Notes: generated by a model not told the origin, from the letters alone. 50,865 nt of DNA from Bacteroidales bacterium UBA3143 (GCA_002364735.1 DEZB01000009.1:1-50865); one strand, 5' to 3'; shown: positions 8,415 to 18,271, counted from the first letter of the stretch. Program-made: numbers and translations.

Positions 8415-9992
8415 ATGAATTTAAAAAAAGAGATACAAAAACGTCGAACGTTTGCTATTATAAGTCACCCCGATGCTGGAAAAACAACGCTGACCGAGAA
8501 GCTTTTGCTCTTTGGAGGAGCTATCCACATAGCAGGGGCTGTAAAATCAAATAAGATTAAAAAAACTGCCACATCCGACTGGATGGAGATTGAAAAGCAG
8601 CGTGGAATATCAGTTGCGACTTCAGTTATGGGTTTTGATTATCACGATCATAAAATTAATATTCTTGACACACCTGGTCATCAGGATTTTGCTGAAGATA
8701 CTTTCCGTACTCTCACCGCCGTTGATAGCGTAATTGTTGTTGTTGACGTAGCCAAAGGTGTGGAGGTTCAGACGCGCAAGTTGATGGAAGTTTGCAGGAT
8801 GCGTCGCACGCCTGTTATGATATTTGTGAACAAGTTGGACAGGGAAGGTCGCGATCCATTTGATGTTTTAGATGAGCTGGAAAAAGAGTTGCAGATAAAG
8901 GTGCGTCCATTGAGTTGGCCCATAGAAATGGGTGATCGATTTAAAGGCGTTTATAATTTGTACAACAAAAGTCTCGATCTTTATCAGCCAAGCAAACAAA
9001 CTGTGACAAAGTCTGTGGCTATTAAAGATATTGCTGATGAAAAGCTGGAGAAACATATTGGAGCTGAATTAGCAGAGACACTTCGCGATGAAGTTGAATT
9101 AATAACTGGTGTATATCCAGAATTTGACAGAAGTGAATACCTTGCAGGCAAATTAGCTCCTGTTTTTTTTGGTTCGGCTTTGAACAATTTTGGAGTAAAA
9201 GAACTCTTAGACTGTTTTGTAGATATTGCTCCTTCGCCCCGCCCTATAGATGCCGAAGAGCGCACTGTTGATCCATACGAAGACGCATTCAGCGGCTTTG
9301 TTTTTAAAATACACGCCAATATGGATCCCAATCATCGCTCTCGTTTGGCTTTTGTGAAGGTTTGTTCAGGAAAGTTTGAGCGTAATGTCAATTACAAGCA
9401 CGTTCGTTTCGATAGAATGATGCGTTTCTCATCGCCCACTGCTTTCATGGCTCAAAAGAAAGAGATATTAGATGAAGCTTATGCTGGCGATATAATAGGA
9501 TTACCCGACAGTGGCAACTTCAAAATTGGAGACACATTAACCTCAGGAGAGGATTTGCACTTCAAAGGCTTGCCAAGCTTCTCTCCCGAAATGTTTAAGT
9601 ACATCGAGAATGCCGACCCAATGAAATCGAAACAGTTACAAAAAGGAATTGAGCAATTGATCGATGAGGGAGTGGCCCAACTATTTACGCATCAGTTCAA
9701 TGGTAGGAAAATTATTGGAACAGTTGGTCAACTTCAGTTCGAGGTCATACAATATCGCCTGTTGCACGAATATGGTGCACAATGTAGATGGGAGCCTATT
9801 AGTCTCTTTAAAGCTTGCTGGATTGAAAGTAAAGATGCTGAAGAGTTGGCCGATTTCAAAAAACGTAAATACCAATACATGGCCCATGACAAACAAGGGC
9901 GTGATGTGTTCCTTGCAGAATCAAACTATATGTTGATGATGGCACAACAGGATTTTAAGAATATAGTTTTTCACTTTACATCTGAATTTTGA
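8415..9992 (+). CDS. prfC: Peptide chain release factor 3
   Basis: 525 residues, the normal length. The translational-GTPase motifs are in order: G1 SHPDAGKTT near residue 18, switch I with QRGISVATSV, G3 DTPGHQDF, and G4 NKLDRE. RF3-specific domains follow, with QLQFEVIQYRL near residue 440. RF3 is a GTPase that removes RF1/RF2 from the ribosome after peptide release and contributes to post-peptidyl-transfer quality control. It follows rfbD after a 65-nt gap. A weak hairpin at 10058-10082 follows the gene. Confidence 0.97.
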   Translation: MNLKKEIQKRRTFAIISHPDAGKTTLTEKLLLFGGAIHIAGAVKSNKIKKTATSDWMEIEKQRGISVATSVMGFDYHDHKINILDTPGHQDFAEDTFRTLTAVDSVIVVVDVAKGVEVQTRKLMEVCRMRRTPVMIFVNKLDREGRDPFDVLDELEKELQIKVRPLSWPIEMGDRFKGVYNLYNKSLDLYQPSKQTVTKSVAIKDIADEKLEKHIGAELAETLRDEVELITGVYPEFDRSEYLAGKLAPVFFGSALNNFGVKELLDCFVDIAPSPRPIDAEERTVDPYEDAFSGFVFKIHANMDPNHRSRLAFVKVCSGKFERNVNYKHVRFDRMMRFSSPTAFMAQKKEILDEAYAGDIIGLPDSGNFKIGDTLTSGEDLHFKGLPSFSPEMFKYIENADPMKSKQLQKGIEQLIDEGVAQLFTHQFNGRKIIGTVGQLQFEVIQYRLLHEYGAQCRWEPISLFKACWIESKDAEELADFKKRKYQYMAHDKQGRDVFLAESNYMLMMAQQDFKNIVFHFTSEF

Positions 9993-10262
9993 GTGAGATG
10001 CTATAATGCTACTGTACAGTAACACAATTTTTTCTTACTCCACGATGAATTAACTTTCATTCAAGCTTTACCTGTTTGAATGGTTGAAAAATTAAGCCCA
10101 ATGTAAACTTGGTTGAACTGTTTAAAGTTAGTACTTTTGGTAAATAGTTTACACTATCAAATATATCAAAGAATGGTAATATTAAAATGCATAGCAAAGC
10201 TATTCACTTTTATAATATTATATTCTTAGCTGAGCAGAATTTTTAATTTTAAACAGACAATA
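9993..10262 (+). other. Intergenic stretch between prfC and GH31 with two palindromes
   Basis: The 270 bases contain no credible gene. A perfect 12-bp palindrome, TACTGTACAGTA, is at 10010-10021. CATTCAA at 10058-10064 pairs with TTGAATG at 10076-10082 as a possible weak terminator. No TAnnTTTG box was found directly before the GH31 gene. Confidence 0.5.
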
Positions 10263-12680
10263 ATGCAACAAAAGACAAATTTCAAGAAAGGTATATTGAC
10301 TTTTCTTGTTTTAGTTACAATCTTCTTTCCTTTCAGAGAAATATTAGCGCAATCGTCACAGCAAGATTTAAATAGGATAGAGCGCAATTTTTTTAACCAA
10401 TCAAATATTTCGGTAGAATTTATAAAACAAAATGTTATTAGAGTGATTATTGTGCCAAATGACACAACATATAAAAACTCGGGTCTTAATCGCTATGGTT
10501 TTCTAAATGATGCGAATATCAAGAATACTGATATAGAAACTACTGAAAATGAAAATGGATTTACAACTAAAACTTCTTACATGCAGTTGAAAGCAGATTG
10601 TACAACAGGAGAAATTGTGGTTACAGATAATACAGGCGAGAAGATATTATTAAATCAAACTTCAACAAATTTTAAAGATAGTATTTCTGAAGCTGTCTTT
10701 ATTGCAAATAAAGATGAAGATTGGATTGGTTTCGGAGATCAAACACGCAAGAGGCTTTATCATAGGGGACACACAGCAGATTGTAATATCACCAACGTAA
10801 ATTCTTATATACCCGTTCCTTACTTTATGTCAACCAATGGAGTGGGTGTATTAGTGAATACAACTCACCATATCATGTTTGATATGTGCAAAACAGATGA
10901 TGACACTTTTTTCTGGCAAGACAATAGTGGTGTTATTGATTATTATGTGATAGTAGGCGATGGATTTGAGGAAATGATTGATTCTTACACTCAGTTAACT
11001 GGGAGGCCCAAACTTCCACCTGAGTGGGCATTTGGTCTTTGGTATATCTGCCGCGAACAGGCTAATGATTACGAAGCAATGAGCGATGCGCTTAATTTTC
11101 GACGAGAAGGCATTCCTGCCGATGTAATAGGACTTGAGCCTGGATGGATGGAAAAGCGTTACGATTTTTCCACAGAAAAAGAATGGAGTTCAAAACGTTT
11201 TCCTTTGCCAGAGTGGGTAAATCAAGGAGAGACAAGCTTTGTTAGAGCCATTAATAGATTAGGGTTTAAAATGGAATTGTGGCTTTGCCAAGATTACGAT
11301 TTATCTTATGAAGAAGAGAGAAGACTTGGAAATGATGTGTCAAAATTAAAAATACCCGAAGCTATTTTAGATAAAAATGAAAAGGGGGGAGATGAAGAAG
11401 TAAGCACTGTAAAACAAACATCAGATAAAAATAAGTTTGAGAATGTGGTTTCTGATGTGGATGAACGTCTCACACAAGATGTAATTGTCAAAGATACAAT
11501 CACAAAAATAGATGAGCCATGGTTTCAGCATTTAAATAGATTTATGGATCATGGTATTACTTTTTTTAAGCAAGACGCATCTAACCAAGTAATGATGCAT
11601 CCTGGTAGAATTTGGGGAAATGGAATGACCGACGCAGAAATGCACAACTTATATCCTTTATTTTATTCACGTCAAATGTATGATGGTATTAAGGCTAAAA
11701 CGGGTGAACGTCCTGTTGTTTTTACACCTTGTGGTTGGACAGGTTTTCAGTCTCTTGGAGGCACATGGACAGGGGATACTGGAGGCGGCTTGCCTACTTT
11801 GGGAGCCTTGTTGAATACGGCTATAGTGGGACACAGCTGGTCTACAGTAGATATGGAGTCATGGACAAAAGAAGGTATTCATTTTGGATACTTAGCACCG
11901 TGGAGCCAGATAAATAGCTGGATTTACTTTAGAATGCCTTGGGTGCAGGGTGCAGAACTACTTAATATGCATAAGTTTTATTCACAATTCCGTTCCAAGC
12001 TCATTCCATATATATATAATTGGGGCAATTTTGCTACTAAAACAGGATGGCCATTATTGAAACCTTTAACACTTCAATTTCCACAAGATAAGAATTGTCG
12101 CGAAAATCTACATCAATACTTGTTGGGGCCTGATTTAATGGTAGGAATTTTTGATAAAAACATCTATTTCCCCGAAGGTAAATGGAAAGATTACTGGACA
12201 GGTGATGTTGAGAATGGCAAGCAAGAGAAGGAAGTTTCCTGGCCCGATGATAAGGGCGGAGCTTTATATGTGCGTTCGGGTGCAATTGTTCCATTTGGTC
12301 CTCTTATGCAATACAGAGGTGAAAAACCGATGAATGAAATTACGCTCTATGTTTTTCCTGATAAAGAAGAAACAGTTTTCAGCTTTTATGAAGATGATGG
12401 AGTAAGTTTTGAGTATGAAAAAGGTGATTTTTCTACAACACAGATTACTTCAAAGAGGAATGACAATAATTCTATTATCAAGATTGAATCACCTAAGGGA
12501 AGTTTTAAAGGTATGGTTGAAAATAGAACATGGAATATAATCATGCACGCCGATAGCCAACCATCAAAATTATTTTATAATGATAATCGAATAAAAAAAG
12601 AAAATATTTCTTGGGATGAAAATAGAAAAGAAATAACAATAAAAGGAATTATAGCACCCGCAGTAATTATTGCCAGATAG
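10263..12680 (+). CDS. Secreted glycoside hydrolase family 31 protein
   Basis: 805 residues. An N-terminal hydrophobic signal segment ends near residue 30 (FFPFREILAQ). An N-terminal beta-domain, the GH31 (beta/alpha)8 barrel starting near PPEWAFGLW (residue about 250), and C-terminal beta-sandwich domains of the DUF5110 kind follow. The likely nucleophile is D438 in FFKQDASN, and the likely acid/base is D505 in TWTGDTGGG. GH31 enzymes are retaining alpha-glycosidases (alpha-glucosidase, alpha-xylosidase, alpha-galactosidase and others), and the substrate cannot be read from motifs. A K/E/D-rich insert at about residues 360-400, just before the nucleophile strand, is unusual. There is no SusC/SusD pair or sugar transporter nearby, so it is not in a recognisable polysaccharide utilisation locus. 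Confidence 0.88.
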   Translation: MQQKTNFKKGILTFLVLVTIFFPFREILAQSSQQDLNRIERNFFNQSNISVEFIKQNVIRVIIVPNDTTYKNSGLNRYGFLNDANIKNTDIETTENENGFTTKTSYMQLKADCTTGEIVVTDNTGEKILLNQTSTNFKDSISEAVFIANKDEDWIGFGDQTRKRLYHRGHTADCNITNVNSYIPVPYFMSTNGVGVLVNTTHHIMFDMCKTDDDTFFWQDNSGVIDYYVIVGDGFEEMIDSYTQLTGRPKLPPEWAFGLWYICREQANDYEAMSDALNFRREGIPADVIGLEPGWMEKRYDFSTEKEWSSKRFPLPEWVNQGETSFVRAINRLGFKMELWLCQDYDLSYEEERRLGNDVSKLKIPEAILDKNEKGGDEEVSTVKQTSDKNKFENVVSDVDERLTQDVIVKDTITKIDEPWFQHLNRFMDHGITFFKQDASNQVMMHPGRIWGNGMTDAEMHNLYPLFYSRQMYDGIKAKTGERPVVFTPCGWTGFQSLGGTWTGDTGGGLPTLGALLNTAIVGHSWSTVDMESWTKEGIHFGYLAPWSQINSWIYFRMPWVQGAELLNMHKFYSQFRSKLIPYIYNWGNFATKTGWPLLKPLTLQFPQDKNCRENLHQYLLGPDLMVGIFDKNIYFPEGKWKDYWTGDVENGKQEKEVSWPDDKGGALYVRSGAIVPFGPLMQYRGEKPMNEITLYVFPDKEETVFSFYEDDGVSFEYEKGDFSTTQITSKRNDNNSIIKIESPKGSFKGMVENRTWNIIMHADSQPSKLFYNDNRIKKENISWDENRKEITIKGIIAPAVIIAR

Positions 12681-12814
12681 TGATATTTATCCAAATGCTT
12701 TACTTCTAAATTAAGATATGTTTGATTTAATGATTGTTAAGTGCTGAACCAATGTTCCTTTCGTCTTGTTTTATAAGTGTACTCATAGTAAACTAACATT
12801 TAAAATTAATAGAC

Positions 12815-13015
12815 ATGGACGATTTAAGATTTAAAGGAAAATGGAATCAGTTAAAAGGTAAAGCCAAACAAGAGTGGGGCAATTTAACTGACGATGACTT
12901 AAGTTATGCCGAAGGTAAAGAAGACGAACTTTACGGAAGAATGCAAGAAAAGACGGGTAAAAGTAAAGATGAAATTAAATCGTGGTTTGACAAGCAAATG
13001 GAAGATATGGACTAA
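12815..13015 (+). CDS. CsbD family stress protein
   Basis: 66 residues, the whole length of the CsbD domain. It begins FKGKWNQLKGKAKQEWG, followed by the second, repeat-like half with LYGRMQEKTGKSKDEI. The family is small, hydrophilic and general-stress-induced in other bacteria; its biochemical role is unknown. It stands alone and is followed by a good terminator, so it is expressed as a single-gene unit. It is recognised with confidence despite its size because the whole domain consensus is present. Confidence 0.93.
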   Translation: MDDLRFKGKWNQLKGKAKQEWGNLTDDDLSYAEGKEDELYGRMQEKTGKSKDEIKSWFDKQMEDMD

Positions 13016-13058
13016 AGTATAGCGTCCACAAATCATTTGAAATTTAATTAATATTCAG

Positions 13059-13097
13059 TGGGTGGCAAGGAGCAAATCTTTGTCACCCATTTTTTTA
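13059..13097 (+). terminator. Rho-independent terminator after csbD
   Basis: TGGGTG (13059-13064) pairs with CACCCA (13084-13089), with additional CAAg/CTTTG pairing inside, followed by eight T at 13090-13097. It is a canonical terminator 45 nt past the csbD stop. Confidence 0.85.
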
Positions 13098-13387
13098 GTG
13101 CTAAAACAGCTTATATTTCCTCAGCTTTTCAGAAAACAACAGCAAAATTGTGTGTTTGCTTTTTTGAGTCTTGTTGCAAATCTGTTTGATGAAATAATTA
13201 ATCAAAACACCTCCTAATATTCCAGATGACCCGTTGTCAGCTATTATGAATTTGTGCAAATTAGGCTTATGATACATATTGGAAATTTGTTCACAACCCT
13301 CTTCTAAACATTTTATAGGCCTCAAAATATTTTACAGCAAAACTTACCTCTACTTTCTACGAAACCTTTGTAAATAGATTATTTTCA

Positions 13388-13633
13388 TTTTCTATTGATG
13401 AAAGTCTAATCGACAGAAGTGAATTGCGTTTTCAACAGATGAAACTCCAATTTACTGCGGTGGATTGCTTTTTCAATAGATGAAAGTCCAATCTACCGTG
13501 GTAAATTACGTTTTCAATAGATGAAACTTGAATTTACCATGGTGAATTGCTATTTCAATGGATGAAAATCAAATCTACCGTGGTGAATTTGGTTTTCATT
13601 AGATGAAAGTCCAATCTACCGCGGAGGATTTGA
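13388..13633. repeat. 41-bp tandem repeat array A (six units)
   Basis: Units begin at 13388, 13429, 13470, 13511, 13552 and 13593, an exact 41-bp step throughout. Each has a TTTCAATAGATGAAA-like inverted repeat and, about 20 bp on, a second one resembling AATCTACCGTGGTGAATT (best copy AATTTACCATGGTGAATT near 13531). Units differ at many positions but the spacing never changes. There is no unique spacer and no long open frame, since 41 is not a multiple of three. The 750-bp gap 13016-13765 otherwise holds only the csbD terminator. Confidence 0.9.
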
Positions 13634-13765
13634 TTTCTAACTGTTTTTTCGCGTGTTTTGTGTTGAATTGTAAAAATGAGAGGATTTAATTTGCAAATTG
13701 ACAATGTGAGCGTTGGGTGCTACAGATATTAAACTAATAATTTGCCGATGTATAGCTTGAAACTA

Positions 13766-14422
13766 TTAGAGAGGTATTAGATAAGCCGATATTATATGAC
13801 TACCCAAACCTAATAGTACAAAAATATGGAACACTGTATGAGAAAATTCTCTTTTAGCCAAAGCATAAATAACTGAGCCAATAATGTAAAAAACGCCACC
13901 TGCTGCTAACCAATACAAAACAGGGAGGCAATCATTCTCAATAGCAACTCTAATAGTTGGTTTTATTGCAACTAAAATTGTTAATCCCATCAGTACATAG
14001 GAGCTTGTTTTAAGATGATTGTTCTGCTTTATAGTACCAAAGTTAAATGCTATTCCTATCAGAGCAATTACCCAGATTAAAATGAAAAGACTCCATCCCC
14101 ACATTCCTTCCTGTCTCAATAGAATTAATGAAAAAGGAGAATAGCTTGCCGCAATAAGCACATAGATGCTTGCATGATCAAAATGTCGAAGTATAGTTTT
14201 TGTTTTTGGGCGTTGCACATAATGATAGATTGTAGAAGAGAGCATACAAACTAACATACCAAAACCAAATATTAAATGTGCAAGTATTGCCCATTTATTA
14301 TTAGCAGCTGATGCCCTTGCCACTAACACGATAGTGCCAACTACTGCCATTAGTACACCAAAAGCATGTGAAAGGTAGTTTGCTTTCTCCTCTCTGTCAG
14401 TATAGAATTTAAAATCTTGCAT
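13766..14422 (-). CDS. Hemolysin III / PAQR family membrane protein
   Basis: 218 residues with seven predicted membrane helices. The family signatures are present: EKANYLSHAFGVLMAVVG at the start, SSTIYHYVQ with a putative metal-binding histidine, HFDHASIYVLIAASYSPF, and a C-terminal SHTVFHIFVLLG with further histidines. Homologues are called hemolysin III, YqfA or TrhA. Bacterial members have been linked to membrane energetics and fluidity, and the haemolytic label is historical. It lies downstream of the ROK regulator on the same strand but behind a hairpin at 14447-14473, so it is probably transcribed separately. Confidence 0.92.
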   Translation of the reverse strand: MQDFKFYTDREEKANYLSHAFGVLMAVVGTIVLVARASAANNKWAILAHLIFGFGMLVCMLSSTIYHYVQRPKTKTILRHFDHASIYVLIAASYSPFSLILLRQEGMWGWSLFILIWVIALIGIAFNFGTIKQNNHLKTSSYVLMGLTILVAIKPTIRVAIENDCLPVLYWLAAGGVFYIIGSVIYALAKREFSHTVFHIFVLLGLGSHIISAYLIPL

Positions 14423-14446
14423 GAATTATATATTCGTATAAAATAA

Positions 14447-14473
14447 CTTGGAGCACTAAAATAATGCTCCAAG
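14447..14473 (-). terminator. Hairpin after the ROK gene
   Basis: CTTGGAGCA (14447-14455) pairs perfectly with TGCTCCAAG (14465-14473). On the minus strand the stem is followed by TTATTTTATA, so it fits a terminator of the ROK transcript. It also lies in the leader of the PAQR gene. Confidence 0.6.
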
Positions 14474-14563
14474 ATAATTAAAATTTAAGAATTACAAATT
14501 GAGGTTCCTCCATTTTAATCAGTTATTACCGATATAATTATTTCACAATAAAACCTCATTTAT

Positions 14564-15781
14564 TTAAATATCTTTCTGATTGTCAAACAGTCGAGTTCTT
14601 GCCACCATACATGCGCCCACTATGCCCGCCTTTTGCTTCAGCTTTGAAAGCACAATTTTAGAATCTCTATTCACCAAGTTAAGCGAATGCTTACGCACAG
14701 AGCTTTTAATTGGTAATAAAAGGAAGTCCTCAGCTTGAGAAACTTCACCGCCAATAACAACTAATTCAGGATTGAAGATATTTATAAGACCCGCAATATA
14801 TTTTCCAATAATAGATCCAACTTGTTCTATTATCTCAATACACAATGGATCTTCTTTTTTTACTGCTTCCATTATATCAGTCAAGGTAAGCGAGTCTATA
14901 TCTTTCGTTTTTTTAGAAAGTATGGAGCTTTCTCCATTTTTAATACGTTCTTTTACCATTCTATGAATGGCCATGCCCGAGGCCTCAGTTTCTAAACATC
15001 CTTTTTTGCCGCAATGGCATAAAATTTCATTATCAAAAGTGGGGAAGTGACCAAATTCACCTGCAAAGCCAGACTTTCCGTAATATGGCTTACCATCTAT
15101 AATTATGCCAATTCCTAAGCCCCAACTAATGTTTACGAATATAACATTTTTCTCTCCTTCAACTATTCCAGACATATATTCTCCAAGAGCCATAGCTCTT
15201 GTATCGTTGTCAATGCCAACATTAAAGTTTAGCTTTTCAGACAAGATTTCAGTGATGGGTTGTTCACTAAAATAGAAATTGCTATAGCTATGTCCCGATT
15301 CAGGATTTACTCGACCCGATATATTTAAATTTAAATTGAATAATCTTTCCTTAGGAACTTCTAAGTTATCAATAAACGTTTTGATGTGTTTATGGAGTAT
15401 GTCGAAAGATTCAGGTGTATTCTCAAATGAATACTTTATTCCCATTTGAAAGTGTACCAATCCGCCTTTAAAATCCATTATGGCAATATTTAAGTGATGC
15501 CGACTCATATCTGCACCAAGAAAATAAAGAGAGTCAGGCTTCAAACCGTACATAATGGGGTAGCGACCACCCGTAGTTTGCACTTTCCCGTATTCCATTA
15601 TTAGATTTTGATCAGATAGTTCATTAATAAACTTAGTGATAGTTGGAATACTCAAATCTAATTCTTTAGATAATTCGGTGATTGTGTTATTACCATCATT
15701 AATAAAAAAATTAATGATATTCTTTTTTATTTGAATACTTTTGGTATTCCTTACTTTGTTTGAAAAAAACATTTTGGTCAT
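14564..15781 (-). CDS. ROK family transcriptional regulator (NagC/XylR type)
   Basis: 405 residues from the ATG at 15781. An N-terminal winged helix (residues about 28-65, ITELSKELDLSIPTITKFIN) precedes a ROK sugar-kinase-like domain with a YFLGADMSRHHLNIAIMD phosphate loop. The ROK zinc motif CHCGKKGCLE is at about 254-264 and VVIGGEVSQAEDF near the end. The P-loop lacks the DxGxT seen in active ROK kinases, so it is a regulator responding to a sugar or sugar phosphate. A longer frame opens with TTG at 15817, but the ATG is preferred. It is divergent from hppA, and the shared 210-bp gap has a perfect palindrome at 15968-15979. Confidence 0.9.
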   Translation of the reverse strand: MTKMFFSNKVRNTKSIQIKKNIINFFINDGNNTITELSKELDLSIPTITKFINELSDQNLIMEYGKVQTTGGRYPIMYGLKPDSLYFLGADMSRHHLNIAIMDFKGGLVHFQMGIKYSFENTPESFDILHKHIKTFIDNLEVPKERLFNLNLNISGRVNPESGHSYSNFYFSEQPITEILSEKLNFNVGIDNDTRAMALGEYMSGIVEGEKNVIFVNISWGLGIGIIIDGKPYYGKSGFAGEFGHFPTFDNEILCHCGKKGCLETEASGMAIHRMVKERIKNGESSILSKKTKDIDSLTLTDIMEAVKKEDPLCIEIIEQVGSIIGKYIAGLINIFNPELVVIGGEVSQAEDFLLLPIKSSVRKHSLNLVNRDSKIVLSKLKQKAGIVGACMVARTRLFDNQKDI

Positions 15782-15967
15782 GTTATTGTGAATATAGAGG
15801 TTAGGTGTCAAAATCAAAATTTACATATTGACAAAATTAATAAATAAATTTAGGATTAAGACTTATTTTCATTTTAAATGTGCCAAACAGGATTAATAAT
15901 TTGGATTATATTTCATTTTATGTAAAATAATTTGCATATTTGCTACACTTTAAATACTTCTTTCTAA

Positions 15968-15979
15968 TTACACGTGTAA
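15968..15979. promoter_or_regulatory. Perfect 12-bp palindrome before hppA, possible operator
   Basis: TTACACGTGTAA is perfectly self-complementary. It ends 12 nt before the hppA ATG, in the gap shared with the divergent ROK regulator. Binding by that regulator is a guess from position only. Confidence 0.35.
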
Positions 15980-15991
15980 AATGTTAATAAT

Positions 15992-18193
15992 ATGAATCTA
16001 TTTTACTTGGTTCCAATTGCCTCTTTAGTAGCTTTGTTTTTTGCCTATTATTTTTTTAGGAATATGATGAAAGAAAGTGAAGGCACTGATCAGATGAAAA
16101 AAATTGCACTATATGTCCGTGAAGGTGCAATGTCTTATCTTAAACAACAATATAAAGTTGTTACAATTGTTTTTATTGTTTTGGCTCTTATTTTTGCAAT
16201 CATGGCTTATTTTGGATTGCAAAACAACTGGGTCCCATTTGCTTTTTTAACGGGAGGATTCTTTTCAGGTTTAGCTGGTTTTTTTGGAATGAAAACCGCA
16301 ACTTATGCCTCAGCTCGCACAGCAAATGCAGCTCAACACTCCTTAAATAAAGGTCTGCAATTGGCTTTTAGGTCTGGTGCTGTAATGGGATTGGTGGTGG
16401 TAGGGCTTGCACTATTAGATATTTCAGTTTGGTATCTTATTTTAGATTATTTCGTTGATGATGCAGTCACTTCTCACAAACTCATTATGATTACTACTAC
16501 CATGTTAACATTTGGTATGGGAGCTTCAACGCAAGCACTTTTTGCTCGTGTAGGAGGAGGAATATATACCAAAGCAGCCGATGTTGGTGCAGACTTAGTG
16601 GGAAAGGTAGAAGCTGGCATTCCAGAAGATGATCCACGTAATCCTGCCACTATTGCAGACAACGTGGGAGACAATGTAGGGGATGTAGCTGGAATGGGTG
16701 CAGATTTGTATGAATCCTATTGTGGGTCTATATTGGCAACTGCTGCTTTGGGTGCATCAGCCTTTGCTGCCAATCCTATTATGCAAAAGAATGCTGTTTT
16801 TGCTCCCATGCTCATTGCTGCGGTTGGTGTCTTTCTATCTATATTTGGTATATTCTTAGTGAGAACTGATGATGATGCCGATATGAAGAAATTGATGAAT
16901 GCACTTAATCGTGGCGTAAATGTAAGTGCATTCCTAATAGCTATTTTTACTTTTGGCATACTTTATCTGTTAGGATTCGAAAACTGGATTGGCATATCTT
17001 TTTCCGTTATTTCTGGATTGATTGCAGGGATCATAATTGGTCAGGGTACGGAATACTATACTTCTCATTCTTACAACCCCACAAAACTAATTGCTAAAAG
17101 TGGTTCAACTGGACCCGGAACAGTCATCATTTCAGGAATAGGTACGGGTCTTATATCTACATTTATACCTGTTGTTGCCATTGCCCTCGCCATTATGGTT
17201 GCTTATTTATCTGCAATTGGATTTGATGTACAAAATCTTGTAAGCAGCGGAAACCTCAGTATGGGGCTATACGGTATAGGCATTGCAGCCGTTGGTATGT
17301 TGTCAACATTAGGCATCACATTAGCAACTGATGCTTATGGACCCATAGCAGATAATGCTGGTGGAAACGCAGAAATGTGTGGTTTAGGATCCGAAGTTAG
17401 AGAAAGAACTGATGCATTAGATTCACTCGGAAATACAACAGCAGCTACGGGTAAAGGTTTTGCAATTGGTTCTGCGGCTCTAACAGCTTTAGCTTTGCTT
17501 GCCTCTTACATTGAAGAGATAAAGATAGGCATGATGCGTTTAGGTCAAGATATACTCACATTTGCCAATGGCGATACATTGAAAACGGGGGAAGCTACTT
17601 TTGTTGATTTCATGAACTATTTTCAAGTTACATTGATGAACCCGAAAGTAATTGTTGGTATATTTTTAGGTTCGATGATGGCATTTTTGTTTTGCGGTCT
17701 AACAATGAATGCTGTTGGTCGAGCAGCTCAAGAAATGGTGGACGAAGTTCGTCGACAATTCCGCGATATAAAAGGAATAATGGAAGGTGATGCAACTCCA
17801 GACTATGCACGCTGTGTAGAAATATCAACTAAAAGTGCACAACGTGAAATGTTATTACCTTCATTGCTTGCTATAGCCATACCTATTGCTGTTGGTTTGT
17901 TATTGGGTGTTGCTGGCGTAATGGGTTTGCTTGCTGGAGGATTGGGTTCAGGTTTTGTATTAGCAGTATTTATGGCAAATGCTGGTGGAGCATGGGATAA
18001 TGCAAAGAAATACGTAGAAATGGGTAATTACGGAGGTAAAGGAAGTGATACGCATAAAGCGACAGTGGTTGGAGACACAGTAGGCGATCCTTTTAAAGAT
18101 ACATCCGGACCTTCGCTTAATATATTGATAAAATTGATGAGCATGGTGTCTATTGTAATGGCTGGTCTCACTGTATCTTGGAGTCTTTTATAA
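15992..18193 (+). CDS. hppA: Membrane-bound ion-pumping pyrophosphatase
   Basis: 733 residues, about 16 membrane helices. The pyrophosphate-binding signature runs from D197 (DVGADLVGK) through GIPEDDPRNPATIADNVGDN, with the other acidic clusters at TDAYGPIADNAGGNAEM and DTVGDPFKDTSGPSLN. It couples PPi hydrolysis to Na+ and/or H+ export across the inner membrane. The motif GNTTAATGKG (residues 480-489) has alanine where potassium-independent enzymes carry lysine, so a K+-dependent type is expected. Bacteroidota members of this type often pump Na+, but the ion is not proven here. It is divergent from the ROK gene, with mdh downstream after 162 nt. Confidence 0.96.
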   Translation: MNLFYLVPIASLVALFFAYYFFRNMMKESEGTDQMKKIALYVREGAMSYLKQQYKVVTIVFIVLALIFAIMAYFGLQNNWVPFAFLTGGFFSGLAGFFGMKTATYASARTANAAQHSLNKGLQLAFRSGAVMGLVVVGLALLDISVWYLILDYFVDDAVTSHKLIMITTTMLTFGMGASTQALFARVGGGIYTKAADVGADLVGKVEAGIPEDDPRNPATIADNVGDNVGDVAGMGADLYESYCGSILATAALGASAFAANPIMQKNAVFAPMLIAAVGVFLSIFGIFLVRTDDDADMKKLMNALNRGVNVSAFLIAIFTFGILYLLGFENWIGISFSVISGLIAGIIIGQGTEYYTSHSYNPTKLIAKSGSTGPGTVIISGIGTGLISTFIPVVAIALAIMVAYLSAIGFDVQNLVSSGNLSMGLYGIGIAAVGMLSTLGITLATDAYGPIADNAGGNAEMCGLGSEVRERTDALDSLGNTTAATGKGFAIGSAALTALALLASYIEEIKIGMMRLGQDILTFANGDTLKTGEATFVDFMNYFQVTLMNPKVIVGIFLGSMMAFLFCGLTMNAVGRAAQEMVDEVRRQFRDIKGIMEGDATPDYARCVEISTKSAQREMLLPSLLAIAIPIAVGLLLGVAGVMGLLAGGLGSGFVLAVFMANAGGAWDNAKKYVEMGNYGGKGSDTHKATVVGDTVGDPFKDTSGPSLNILIKLMSMVSIVMAGLTVSWSLL

Positions 18194-18271
18194 ATATATT
18201 CACGGTACTATATATCTATGAGTAATTATTTGTGCTATAATTTATAAATTTTAGATTAATTGGAAGTTTAT

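Noticed and set aside
13101..13325. 74-residue minus-strand reading frame
   Set aside because: No recognisable domain, no ribosome-binding site or promoter, and it overlaps the tail of the csbD terminator region. Probably chance.
15782..15817. TTG-initiated extension of the ROK regulator
   Set aside because: An ATG 36 nt downstream gives the normal N-terminus before the winged helix.
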